A stretch of 64,000 nt of DNA, taken from the NCBI GenBank assembly GCA_030645575.1, contig JAUSMJ010000027.1, positions 1 to 64,000 of the forward strand, read 5' to 3'. The notes beneath the pieces are model-generated. The model made no database searches. It saw only the letters and a program-made list of their open reading frames with translations, and was not told the origin of the DNA. The translations under genes and the position numbers were made by a program. Source of the stretch: Caulobacter sp. Its GTDB lineage: Bacteria > Pseudomonadota > Alphaproteobacteria > Caulobacterales > Caulobacteraceae. Shown here one piece after another: positions 24,085 through 31,766 of this stretch (within the stretch, counting starts at the first letter, position 1; every line of letters begins with the position of its first letter).

Positions 24085-24777
24085 CTAGGCCAGCGCGAAC
24101 CCGATCGCCGCGCGGGCGTGGATCTCGGCCGTGTCGAACACCGGTAGCGCGGACTCCTCCGGCGTCGCCAGCAGGCCCAGCTCCGTGCAGCCGAAGATCA
24201 CCGCGTCGGCGCCCTGGTCACGCCTGGCCGTCGCGATCATCGCCAGCATGGCCGCCTTCGACTCCGGCAGGAATTTTCCGACCACCAGTTCGTCGAAGAT
24301 GATCCGGTGCAGATCGTCCCGCCCGGCCTTGTCCGGGATCACCGTTTCCACGCCCAGTCCGGACAGGTGATCGCGCAGGAACGGCATTTCCATGGTGTAG
24401 CGGGTGCCCAGCAGCAGCGGACGCCTGGCGCCGGCCGCCTTGAGGGCGTCGGCCGTGGCGTCGCCGATGTGGATCAGCGGCAGGGCCGTCGCCGCCCGGA
24501 CCTGGGCCGCCACGTTGTGCATGGTGTTGGCCCCGATCAGCAGGCAGTCGGCGCCGCCGGCCTCGACCTGCTTCGCGGCCGCCACCAGATGCGTCGCCAC
24601 CTCATCCCAGCGGCCCTGAGCCGCCGCGGCCTCGACCGGCGCGAAATCCACCGAAACGATGACCAGCTTCGCCGAATGCCGGCCGCCCAGCCGGTCGCGG
24701 ACCATGCGGTTGAGCTGCTGATAGTAGTAGGCGGTGCTCTCCCAGCTGACACCGCCGATCAGGCCGATGGTCTTCAT
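24085..24777 (-). CDS. Aspartate/glutamate racemase family protein
   Basis: 230 residues. The N-terminus MKTIGLIGGVSWESTAYYYQQLN and the second catalytic site IFGCTELGLL are typical of the family. The first catalytic position, Cys in PCNT-type enzymes, reads GANTMHN, so Ala occupies it. A one-cysteine layout is also seen in YgeA-type enzymes (with Thr), so a one-base or other-substrate mechanism is possible. It starts 3 bases after the ilvD stop and is probably cotranscribed with it. Confidence 0.85.
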   Translation of the reverse strand: MKTIGLIGGVSWESTAYYYQQLNRMVRDRLGGRHSAKLVIVSVDFAPVEAAAAQGRWDEVATHLVAAAKQVEAGGADCLLIGANTMHNVAAQVRAATALPLIHIGDATADALKAAGARRPLLLGTRYTMEMPFLRDHLSGLGVETVIPDKAGRDDLHRIIFDELVVGKFLPESKAAMLAMIATARRDQGADAVIFGCTELGLLATPEESALPVFDTAEIHARAAIGFALA

Positions 24778-24779
24778 CG

Positions 24780-26510
24780 TCACAGGTCCGCGTAGATGTG
24801 GCGCTCGCCGGCGAAGCCTGGATGGGTCACGGCGCCGAGATGGGCCGGGCCGACCAGCTGGGCGAACTTCCATATCGCGCCGTTGCCATAGGCGGTCTCG
24901 CGCGGCTTCCATCCGGCCTTGCGTCGCGCGAGTTCCTCGCCGCTGACCTCGATGTCGATCGTGCCCTTGTGGGCGTCGATGTTGATGATGTCGCCGTCCT
25001 GGACGAGCGCGATCGGGCCGCCCAGCGCCGCTTCCGGACCGACGTGGCCGATGCACAGGCCGCGCGTGGCGCCGCTGAACCGGCCGTCGGTGATCAGGGC
25101 GATGTTGCTGACGCCCTGGCCGTAGAGCGCGGCGGTGGTCGATAGCATCTCGCGCATGCCGGGACCGCCGCGGGCGCCCTCGTAGCGGATGACCAGCACG
25201 TCGCCTTCCTTGTAGTCGCGGGCCTCGACGGCCGCGAAACAGGCGTCCTCCCCGTCGAACACCCGGGCCGGGCCACGGTGCACCTGGTGCGCCAGGCCGG
25301 CGACCTTCACGATGCAGCCGTCGGGGGCCAGGTTGCCCCACAGACCGACCACGCCGCCGGTGGGCGACAGCGAGTTGCTGACCGGGCGGATGACGTCCTG
25401 GTCCTCGCGCCAGACCACATCGGCGAGGTTCTCGGCCAGGGTCTTGCCCGTCACGGTCATGCAGTCGCCGTGCAGGTAGCCGCCGTCGAGCAGGGTCTTG
25501 AGCAGCATCGGCACGCCGCCGGCCTCGCCCATGTCCTTGGCCACGAACCGGCCGCCGGGCTTGAGGTCGGCGATATAGGGGGTCCGCGCGGCGATCTCGG
25601 CGAAGTCCTTGAGCGTGAAATCGACGCCGCACTCATGGGCCATGGCCGGCAGGTGCAGCCCGCCGTTGGTCGAGCCGCCCGTCGCGGCGACCACCACGGC
25701 GGCGTTCTCGAAGGCCTTGCGCGTGCAGATGTCGCGTGGACGAATGTTCTTTTCGATCAGCCGCATGACAGCTTCACCTGAAGCGATGGCGTAGGCGTCG
25801 CGGTTCTCGTAGGCGGCCGGCAGGGCGCTCGACAAAGGCAGGGCCAGGCCGATGGCCTCCGACACGCAGGCCATGGTGTTGGCGGTGAACTGGCCGCCGC
25901 AGGCGCCGTCGCCGGGGCAGGCGTGCTGCTCGACCTGGCAGAGGCGCTCCTCGGTGATCGTCCCGGCCGAGAACTGGCCGACGGCCTCGAACACGTCCTG
26001 GACCGTCAGGTCCTTGCCGTCGAGCCGGCCCGGCAGGATCGAACCGCCATAGAGGAACACGCTGGGCACGTTCAGGCGCAGCATGGCCATCATCATCCCG
26101 GGCAGGGACTTGTCGCAACCGGCCACCCCGACCAGGGCGTCATAGCCGTGGCCGCGCATGGTCAGCTCGACCGTGTCGGCGATGGCGTCGCGACTGACCA
26201 GCGAGCTGCGCATGCCCTCGTGGCCCATGGCGATGCCGTCGGTGACGGTGATGGTGCAGAACTCGCGCGGCGTGCCGCCGGCCTTCTTGACCCCGACGCT
26301 GACGGCCTCGGCCTGGCGCATCAGGGTGGTGTTGCAGGGCGCCGCCTGGTTCCAGCAGCTGGCCACGCCGACGAACGGCTGGGCGATCTCGCGCGTGCCC
26401 AGGCCCATGGCGTAGTAGTAGGACCGGTGCGGCGCGCGGGCCGGCCCCTCGGTCACATGCCGGCTGGGCAGCTTCGACTTGTCCCAGCTTCCGTCGGGCT
26501 TGCGGGCCAT
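24780..26510 (-). CDS. ilvD: Dihydroxy-acid dehydratase (IlvD/Edd family)
   Basis: 576 residues. Iron-sulfur ligand motifs VAGCDKSLPGMMMA and CPGDGACGGQFTANTM are present, plus the C-terminal TDGRFSGATRGLCIGH. IlvD converts dihydroxyacids to 2-keto acids in isoleucine and valine synthesis. The family also includes sugar-acid dehydratases, which cannot be excluded by motif alone. A CAGGAG site precedes the ATG. Upstream gap of 152 bases holds no obvious attenuator peptide. Confidence 0.88.
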   Translation of the reverse strand: MARKPDGSWDKSKLPSRHVTEGPARAPHRSYYYAMGLGTREIAQPFVGVASCWNQAAPCNTTLMRQAEAVSVGVKKAGGTPREFCTITVTDGIAMGHEGMRSSLVSRDAIADTVELTMRGHGYDALVGVAGCDKSLPGMMMAMLRLNVPSVFLYGGSILPGRLDGKDLTVQDVFEAVGQFSAGTITEERLCQVEQHACPGDGACGGQFTANTMACVSEAIGLALPLSSALPAAYENRDAYAIASGEAVMRLIEKNIRPRDICTRKAFENAAVVVAATGGSTNGGLHLPAMAHECGVDFTLKDFAEIAARTPYIADLKPGGRFVAKDMGEAGGVPMLLKTLLDGGYLHGDCMTVTGKTLAENLADVVWREDQDVIRPVSNSLSPTGGVVGLWGNLAPDGCIVKVAGLAHQVHRGPARVFDGEDACFAAVEARDYKEGDVLVIRYEGARGGPGMREMLSTTAALYGQGVSNIALITDGRFSGATRGLCIGHVGPEAALGGPIALVQDGDIINIDAHKGTIDIEVSGEELARRKAGWKPRETAYGNGAIWKFAQLVGPAHLGAVTHPGFAGERHIYADL

Positions 26511-26662
26511 GGCGTGTACTCCTGAATGTCGCGGCCCGGGGTTACCGCAGGGCGGCTCGGGGCGGAAGGGCCGCGGGGGCGGATTTTATTGGCGCCAGGC
26601 CGTGAGGCGTCGAATTCATTGCGCCGGCGCCTCTTCCGCCGCCGTTTCGCGGAAAAATCCAC

Positions 26663-27778
26663 TCACGTCAGGAACACCTCGGCGAGGCGTTGGGCCGGAG
26701 CCACCGGATCGACATCGACATGACCCAGATTGGTCAGGATCGCGACGGCGATGGAGTCGTCGGGCAGCAGCAAAACGACGGACCGACCGCCGGCGATGCT
26801 GCCGGAATGCGAGCCTCGCCGCCGGCCCTGTCCGTCGCGGTCGATCTGCCAACCGACCCCGAACGGCCCGCCCGCGCCCGACCGGAGCGGATTGCCAGCG
26901 AACATCTGTGTCATCGCCGCCTCGCCCAGATAGCCGGGCCGGGACAGGCCCCCGGCGAACCGCGCCACGTCCGGCGCGGCGCCCAGCAGGCCGCCGGCGG
27001 GCCATTTGTAGGCCGGGTTGATCGGTGGACAGCGGACGATGTCCTGCAGGGCCGGATAGACCGGCTGATAGTCGCTGACCCGTTCCGGCGCGGGCGGGCC
27101 GCTCACCTCCGGCGCGACGCTGCCCAGCGCCAGCGGGCCGGTGACCTCCTCGTCGAGAATCCGCGGGAACGGCTTGCCGGTGGCGGCCTCGAGGACGGCT
27201 CCGATCAGCACGTAGCCGAACGACGAATAGTGGACCGCCTCGCCGGGCGGGGCGAGCAACGGGTCGTGGATGAAGATGGCCAGCCTGTCGTCGGTGGTGG
27301 CGTAGACCCGCGCGTCGATCGGCCCGCCCGGCGCGGCCGGGTCGAAGTCGCGCGGGATGTAGTGGCGGATGCCGGCCTGATGGCTGACCAGCTGGCGCAG
27401 GGTGGTCTGGAGATGGATGGCGGGCAGGCCGGGCCTGTAGTGGCCGATCGGCGCGTCGAGATCGACCACGCCGCGCTCGACCAGCCGCATCACCGCCGCC
27501 GCCGTCAGCACCTTGGAGACGCTGGCCAGGCGGAAACGATCCCGCGGCGTGGCCGGCGTCCGCGTCTCGAGATCAGCCATGCCGAAGGCCTCGGCCCAGA
27601 CCAGGCCGCCCTGATGCCAGACCGCCGCCGAGGCCGCCGGGAACGGCGCCTTGCCCATCAGGTCGTGGATCACCGCGCGCGCCTTGCCGACCGCGTCCTC
27701 GCGCGCCCAGGCCAGGCCCGGGCCAGCGGCGGCCAGGACCGCGGGCGCGGCCAGCAGGGATCGTCGGGAAAATTTCAA
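26663..27778 (-). CDS. Tat-exported beta-lactamase family serine hydrolase
   Basis: 371 residues from a TTG at 27778 that overlaps the gpx stop (TTGA). The N-terminus MKFSRRSLLAAPAVLAAA has a twin-arginine motif and a hydrophobic core with cleavage near AWA. Catalytic motifs are SVSK (SxxK), YSSFGY (YxN position) and HSGSIAGGRS. It is periplasmic and probably acts on a peptide or ester, with D-alanyl peptidase-like enzymes as relatives. The longer ORF runs through gpx and is not real. Confidence 0.87.
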   Translation of the reverse strand: MKFSRRSLLAAPAVLAAAGPGLAWAREDAVGKARAVIHDLMGKAPFPAASAAVWHQGGLVWAEAFGMADLETRTPATPRDRFRLASVSKVLTAAAVMRLVERGVVDLDAPIGHYRPGLPAIHLQTTLRQLVSHQAGIRHYIPRDFDPAAPGGPIDARVYATTDDRLAIFIHDPLLAPPGEAVHYSSFGYVLIGAVLEAATGKPFPRILDEEVTGPLALGSVAPEVSGPPAPERVSDYQPVYPALQDIVRCPPINPAYKWPAGGLLGAAPDVARFAGGLSRPGYLGEAAMTQMFAGNPLRSGAGGPFGVGWQIDRDGQGRRRGSHSGSIAGGRSVVLLLPDDSIAVAILTNLGHVDVDPVAPAQRLAEVFLT

Positions 27779-28257
27779 GCCTTCAGCGCGGCCTCGACCG
27801 CGGCCTTCAGTTCGGCGTCCTCCGGCGGGGTGCGCGGGCCGAACACGTTGATCAACGAGCCGTCCTTGCCGACCAGCAGCTTGTGGAAGTTCCACACCGG
27901 CTCGGCCGGTTCGCCGACCTGTTCGACGGCCCATTTGTAGAACGGGTGGGCGTCGTCACCCTTCACATCGACCTTGGCGGTCATCGGGAAGTCGATGCCG
28001 AAGGTGGTGCGGCAGAACTCGGCGATCTCCTCGTTGGTCCCCGGCTCCTGGCCCATGAACTGGTTGCTCGGCACGCCGAGCACGACCAGGCCCTGATTGC
28101 GGTAGTCCCGATAGAGCTGCTCCAGCCCATCGTACTGCGGGGTCAGGCCACAGGCGCTGGCCACGTTGACCACCAGCACCACCTTGTCCCTGAAGGTCGT
28201 CATCGGCAGGGCCGAGCCGTCGATGGCGGTGAAGGCGTAGTCGTAGGCGGTGGTCAT
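27775..28257 (-). CDS. Glutathione peroxidase family protein
   Basis: 160 residues starting at MTTAYDYAFTAIDG. The active-site region VNVASACGLTPQY carries a Cys in place of selenocysteine; GVPSNQFMGQEPG and PVWNFHKLLVG complete the catalytic tetrad. It reduces peroxides, using glutathione or thioredoxin. Start at 28257 is preferred since GGAG is 9 bases upstream and the longer N-terminus is not family-like. Confidence 0.93.
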   Translation of the reverse strand: MTTAYDYAFTAIDGSALPMTTFRDKVVLVVNVASACGLTPQYDGLEQLYRDYRNQGLVVLGVPSNQFMGQEPGTNEEIAEFCRTTFGIDFPMTAKVDVKGDDAHPFYKWAVEQVGEPAEPVWNFHKLLVGKDGSLINVFGPRTPPEDAELKAAVEAALKA

Positions 28258-28333
28258 GCGAGGGGCTCCGGAAGCTCCGGACAACTATACCTGCGACCCG
28301 CGCGATCACGAAGACCAACGCCCCACCCCCTCC

Positions 28334-28382
28334 TCCCCGCTCATCCTCGCGGAAGCGAGGACCCAGGTTTACGGCCGGTGCA
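28334..28382 (+). repeat. 49-bp inverted repeat, left arm
   Basis: Begins TCCCCGCTCATCCTCGCG and ends ACGGCCGGTGCA, with the internal hairpin CCTCGCGGAAGCGAGG. The reverse complement occurs without mismatch at 28874-28922, so the two arms bracket the GIY-YIG gene. A shorter copy lies at 28792-28819. Confidence 0.9.
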
Positions 28383-28429
28383 CTCACCTCAAGGGATGTC
28401 TGCCTCCTTGAACTGTGAACGCCTTGCGG

Positions 28430-28458
28430 TTGATTAACGGTGTCACGCTATCTATAAT
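28430..28458 (+). promoter_or_regulatory. Near-consensus sigma70-type promoter
   Basis: TTGATT (28430-28435), a 17-base spacer and TATAAT (28453-28458). The -10 is a perfect match and the spacer is optimal. It lies 32 bases before the GIY-YIG ATG, inside the inverted-repeat bracket. Such an AT-rich consensus promoter is unusual in this GC-rich region. Confidence 0.65.
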
Positions 28459-28490
28459 TGCTCTTTTGGCAAACGCGCTCGAGCACCCCC

Positions 28491-28775
28491 ATGGCCTTCT
28501 ACGTCTACATCCTCGCGAGCCAGCGGAACGGGACACTCTATATCGGATCAACCGACAGCCTCGTGCGACGGGTCGGCGAGCATCGCGAAGGACTGATTCC
28601 GGGATTCACCAGCCGCTACGGCGTAAAGTGGCTGGTCTGGTACGAGGCTTTCGAGACCCGCAACGACGCCTTCCGCCGCGAGCGGCGGATGAAGGTGTGG
28701 CGCCGGGCCTGGAAGGTCGAACTGATCGAGAAAACCAATCCCGGATGGCGGGACCTGTTTCCGGAGATTTGCTGA
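28491..28775 (+). CDS. GIY-YIG nuclease domain protein
   Basis: 94 residues from MAFYVYILASQRNGTLYIG, the first lines of the GIY-YIG fold (YVY ... LYIGST). The conserved Arg is in SLVRRVGEHREG, and the Glu region is TRNDAFRRERRMKVW. Small stand-alone members of this type resemble YhbQ/UPF0213 and are predicted to cut DNA. It is flanked by a perfect 49-bp inverted repeat and driven by its own promoter, so it may be a mobile or repeat-linked unit. Ribosome site is weak (GAG 8 bases upstream). Confidence 0.88.
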   Translation: MAFYVYILASQRNGTLYIGSTDSLVRRVGEHREGLIPGFTSRYGVKWLVWYEAFETRNDAFRRERRMKVWRRAWKVELIEKTNPGWRDLFPEIC

Positions 28776-28791
28776 GCCTCCCCCAAACCCT

Positions 28792-28819
28792 GCTCATCCT
28801 CGCGGAAGCGAGGACCCAG
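28792..28819 (+). repeat. Partial copy of the GIY-YIG-flanking repeat
   Basis: 28 bases identical to the core of the left arm (GCTCATCCTCGCGGAAGCG and on to GGACCCAG), in the same orientation, beginning 17 bases after the GIY-YIG stop. With the right arm it forms an inverted pair separated by 54 bases or so that could fold as a long hairpin. Confidence 0.85.
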
Positions 28820-28873
28820 ACTTTTCGATGCAGCGGCTCATCGCGATGATTGGCGAACAGAGGCTGCCGTGAT

Positions 28874-28922
28874 TGCACCGGCCGTAAACCTGGGTCCTCG
28901 CTTCCGCGAGGATGAGCGGGGA
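28874..28922 (-). repeat. 49-bp inverted repeat, right arm
   Basis: Exact reverse complement of 28334-28382, from TGCACCGGCCGTAAACC to GAGGATGAGCGGGGA. Beyond the 49 bases similarity continues weakly into C/T-rich or A/G-rich flanks. Confidence 0.9.
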
Positions 28923-28963
28923 AGAAGGGGGGAGTTGAGGTCAGCAACGGGTGGGAAGCGTAT

Positions 28964-29221
28964 CTAAGCTAAAGTCTCGCTCCACCTGACAAGCCCATCA
29001 CTTTCCCATTCATTGAGGACATCCCGCGCTCTCCCCATCCTCGAAGGACGGTTGATCAAGAATGTGTAGGCAGGCTCGCCAACCACTTCCACTTGTCCTG
29101 AAAGGGCGTTCAAAAACGACAACACCAACCGTCGTTGATCGACGGAGACGTGATCATGAAACTCGACAAGGACTCTAGCGACCATTCGCTGACGATAGCG
29201 GACCTTCCAAGTGGCAGCCAT
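28964..29221 (-). CDS. Hypothetical protein, 85 residues
   Basis: Reads MAATWKVRYRQRMVARVLVEFHDHVSVDQRRLVLSFLNALSG...; alternative start at the Met 12 codons in (29185). Base composition is lower in GC than neighbouring genes. No family recognised. Being adjacent to the repeat-flanked GIY-YIG unit and of different composition, it may have been acquired. Confidence 0.5.
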   Translation of the reverse strand: MAATWKVRYRQRMVARVLVEFHDHVSVDQRRLVLSFLNALSGQVEVVGEPAYTFLINRPSRMGRARDVLNEWESDGLVRWSETLA

Positions 29222-29252
29222 GGGTCGTGCGCCGACCTTAGAACGTCCCCCC

Positions 29253-30152
29253 TCAGAACCCCGCAGCCTGTTCCACCGCCAGCGCCAGGTCCAGCGCCCT
29301 CGCCGCTTCCTCGCCCGTCACCACCGACCGTGGCGACAATCCGCGCACCGCGGCGACAAAGCCGGCCACGCTGGTCCCCAGCGGATCGCGGCCAGCGGGG
29401 GTTTCAGTGAAGGCCTCGTTCAGCGGGAACGGGGTGCTGTTCTTGAAAGCCCGTGTGACGAAGTCGATCTCCAGCACGCCGGACGGATAGACGATGCGCA
29501 TGGTCCGCTCGCGCGCGGCGGCGTTGCGGGCGGCGGTGAAGATGGCGGTGAAGCCGTCGGCGAAGGTCGCCTCGGCGCGGATCGCGTCGCCGTCGCCCTC
29601 GGCCTCGACCGTCAGCGGTTCGGCGTCGGTCAGCGACAGGGCCAGGTCGATGTCGTGGATCATCAGGTCGAGCACCACCGAGACATCCTTGCTGCGGATC
29701 GACGGCGTGCCCTTGCGCACCGCTTCCAGCAGCAGGGGCTTCTCCGGGATGTCGAGCAGGCCCATGGCCTGGGACACCACCCGCTCCTGGTGGCCGCAGG
29801 CCAGCACCAGGCCGCGCCGGGCGGCCTCAGCGATCAGGGCGTCCGCGTCCTCCAGCGTCGTCGCCAGCGGCTTTTCGACATAGACCGGCTTGCCGGCCTT
29901 CAGGCAGGCCAGGGCCGCGGCGGCGTGGGTCGTCGCCGGCGAGGCGACCGTGACGATGTCGCAGACGGCCAGCAGGTCGGCCAGGTCGCCCCAGGCCTCG
30001 ACCCCGTGCTGCTCGGCCATGGCGAAACAGCGCTCGGGATGGATGTCGTAGATGCCCGCGAGCTCCACGCCCGGCATTTCCGCGTACTTGTTGGCGTGAA
30101 AGCCGCCGAAGACGCCCGACCCGACGACCCCGGCCTTGAGAACCTTTTCCAT
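29253..30152 (-). CDS. Gfo/Idh/MocA family NAD(P)-dependent oxidoreductase
   Basis: 299 residues. The Rossmann motif AGVVGSGVFGGFHANKY opens the protein and VYVEKPLATT is the family's Glu-Lys-Pro signature (about residues 93-98). The C-terminal half forms the substrate domain. These enzymes oxidise or reduce sugars, inositols or related polyols; the substrate here is unknown. Divergent from the following gene with a 93-base shared gap. Confidence 0.9.
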   Translation of the reverse strand: MEKVLKAGVVGSGVFGGFHANKYAEMPGVELAGIYDIHPERCFAMAEQHGVEAWGDLADLLAVCDIVTVASPATTHAAAALACLKAGKPVYVEKPLATTLEDADALIAEAARRGLVLACGHQERVVSQAMGLLDIPEKPLLLEAVRKGTPSIRSKDVSVVLDLMIHDIDLALSLTDAEPLTVEAEGDGDAIRAEATFADGFTAIFTAARNAAARERTMRIVYPSGVLEIDFVTRAFKNSTPFPLNEAFTETPAGRDPLGTSVAGFVAAVRGLSPRSVVTGEEAARALDLALAVEQAAGF

Positions 30153-30245
30153 GAAGCGCTTCTAGCGCGCTTCGGCGCCTTCCGCGAGGTGAGGAAACGG
30201 GCTAAACGTCTGTTTGAAATTACACCGTAAAGCGGGAGGAACCCC

Positions 30246-31247
30246 ATGACTGTGTCGCGCGAGATCCGTCTGAAGAGTCGCCCTGTCGGGACCCCCACGG
30301 CCGACAACTTCGAACTGGCCACGGTGGAGCTGGCGGCCCCCGGCCCCGGCGAGGTCCAGGTGCGCAACAGCTGGATGACCGTCGATCCCTACATGCGCGG
30401 CCGCATGAACGACGTGAAGAGCTACAGCCCGCCGTTCCAGCTGGGCGAGGCCATGCAGGGCGGCGCGGTCGGCGAGGTGGTCGCCTCCAACGACCCGTCC
30501 CTAAAGGTCGGCGACCTGGTCCAGAGCATGTTCGGCTGGCGCGAGGCGTTCAACGCCCCGGCCGGCGCGGTGCAGAAGCTGAACACCTTCGGCCTGCCGC
30601 CGCAGACCTTCCTGGGCGTCGCCGGCATGCCGGGCATGACCGCCTGGGTCGGCCTGCTGAAGATCGCCGCGCTGAAGGACGGCGACGTCGTGTTCGTGTC
30701 CGGCGCCGCCGGCGCCGTGGGCTCCGTCGTCTGCCAGATTGCCAAGATCAAGGGTCACACCGTGATCGGCTCCTGCGGCGGCGCCGACAAGGTCGCCTTC
30801 CTCAAGTCGATCGGGGTGGACGAGGTCATCGACTACAAGGCCGAAAAGGACCTGACCGCCGCGCTGAACCGCGTCGCGCCCAAGGGCATCGACGTCTATT
30901 TCGAGAACGTCGGCGGCGCCCACATGGACGCGGCCCTGGCCTGCGCCCGCCCGTTCGCCCGCTTCGCCCTGTGCGGCATGATCAGCCAGTACAATTCGAC
31001 CGGCGAGATGTACGGCGTGAAGAACCTGATCGCCGCGGTCGGCAAGAGCCTGAAGCTGGAGGGCTTCATCGTCTCCAACCATTTCGAGCATCTGCCCCAG
31101 TTCCTGCAGGACATGTCCGGCTGGATCAACGACGGCAAGCTGAAGTGGACCGAGACGGTCGATGAGGGCATCGAGAACGCCCCCGGCGCCTTCCTCAAGC
31201 TGTTCAAGGGGGAAAACACCGGCAAGATGCTGGTCAAGCTGAGCTGA
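30246..31247 (+). CDS. NADP-dependent oxidoreductase, MDR superfamily (CurA/YncB-like)
   Basis: 333 residues; GGGAGG lies 6 bases before the ATG. The N-terminal VDPYMRGRMND and the nucleotide-binding VFVSGAAGAVGSVVCQIAKIKG are characteristic of zinc-free medium-chain reductases such as prostaglandin reductase, leukotriene dehydrogenase and CurA. They reduce alkenal or enone double bonds with NADPH in the cytoplasm. A repeat hairpin follows the stop. Confidence 0.92.
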   Translation: MTVSREIRLKSRPVGTPTADNFELATVELAAPGPGEVQVRNSWMTVDPYMRGRMNDVKSYSPPFQLGEAMQGGAVGEVVASNDPSLKVGDLVQSMFGWREAFNAPAGAVQKLNTFGLPPQTFLGVAGMPGMTAWVGLLKIAALKDGDVVFVSGAAGAVGSVVCQIAKIKGHTVIGSCGGADKVAFLKSIGVDEVIDYKAEKDLTAALNRVAPKGIDVYFENVGGAHMDAALACARPFARFALCGMISQYNSTGEMYGVKNLIAAVGKSLKLEGFIVSNHFEHLPQFLQDMSGWINDGKLKWTETVDEGIENAPGAFLKLFKGENTGKMLVKLS

Positions 31248-31254
31248 CCGGAAA

Positions 31255-31282
31255 GGGGACATGCACTTCAGTGCGTGTCCCC
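31255..31282. repeat. Palindromic repeat, family R3, copy 1
   Basis: GGGGACATGCAC-TTCA-GTGCGTGTCCCC, a 12-bp stem with one mismatch, followed by a degenerate half copy (GGGACACGCACT). It lies between convergent genes and could end transcription both ways. Related copies occur at 33989-34136 and 52857-52921. Confidence 0.8.
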
Positions 31283-31304
31283 TCCCGCAGAAAAGGGACA
31301 CGCA

Positions 31305-31649
31305 CTACCGCGCTGTCATCTCCACCAGCGCCCAGCCGTCGCCGAGCTTCTGGACCTTGAACGCCACCCGGGCGCCCGGCTCGCCCGGCGAGGCCGCGAT
31401 CACGTCGGCCCAGGTGCGGAAGCTGGTGCGGCCGGCGGCGAGGCCCTCGACCCCGTCATGGTCAAGCGTGACGGTCCGGCCATCGACGGCGACCACGGTC
31501 CCGGTCATCGACAGGACCGGTCCGGTCGGCCCCGGCGGGATGACGAGGGCGCGCGCCTTGGCGGATTTCAGGTCGCCGTCGGCTGCCGGCTTCTGGCCAC
31601 AGGCCGACAGGGCCAGGGCGGCGAGAACGACAGCGGTGATCGTCTTCAT
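31305..31649 (-). CDS. CusF-like lipoprotein
   Basis: 114 residues. Lipoprotein signal MKTITAVVLAALALSACGQ with lipobox LSAC. The mature part (MTGTVVAVDGRTVTLDHDGVEGL) follows the small beta-barrel pattern of CusF copper-binding proteins, including the His in LDHDG. The Trp/Met metal ligands of CusF (usually MxM) are not visible: the segment reads GRTSFRTWADV. Copper binding is therefore uncertain. The ORF-track 917-residue frame extending upstream is antisense to two real genes and was discarded. Confidence 0.65.
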   Translation of the reverse strand: MKTITAVVLAALALSACGQKPAADGDLKSAKARALVIPPGPTGPVLSMTGTVVAVDGRTVTLDHDGVEGLAAGRTSFRTWADVIAASPGEPGARVAFKVQKLGDGWALVEMTAR

Positions 31650-31766
31650 GATTTGCTCCGTGGGCGGACCGGTCCCGATATCACGAACGGGCGGATTGTG
31701 AAGCCCGCGCTTCCTCCAACGCCCGCCGAAGGCTAAAAGCCCGGCCAATCTTCGAGGAGTAAGCCC

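Noticed and set aside
28334-28922. CRISPR-like repeat array
   Set aside because: Three related repeats are present, but two are inverted and spacing is irregular with a gene between; there is no array of spacers anywhere in the window.
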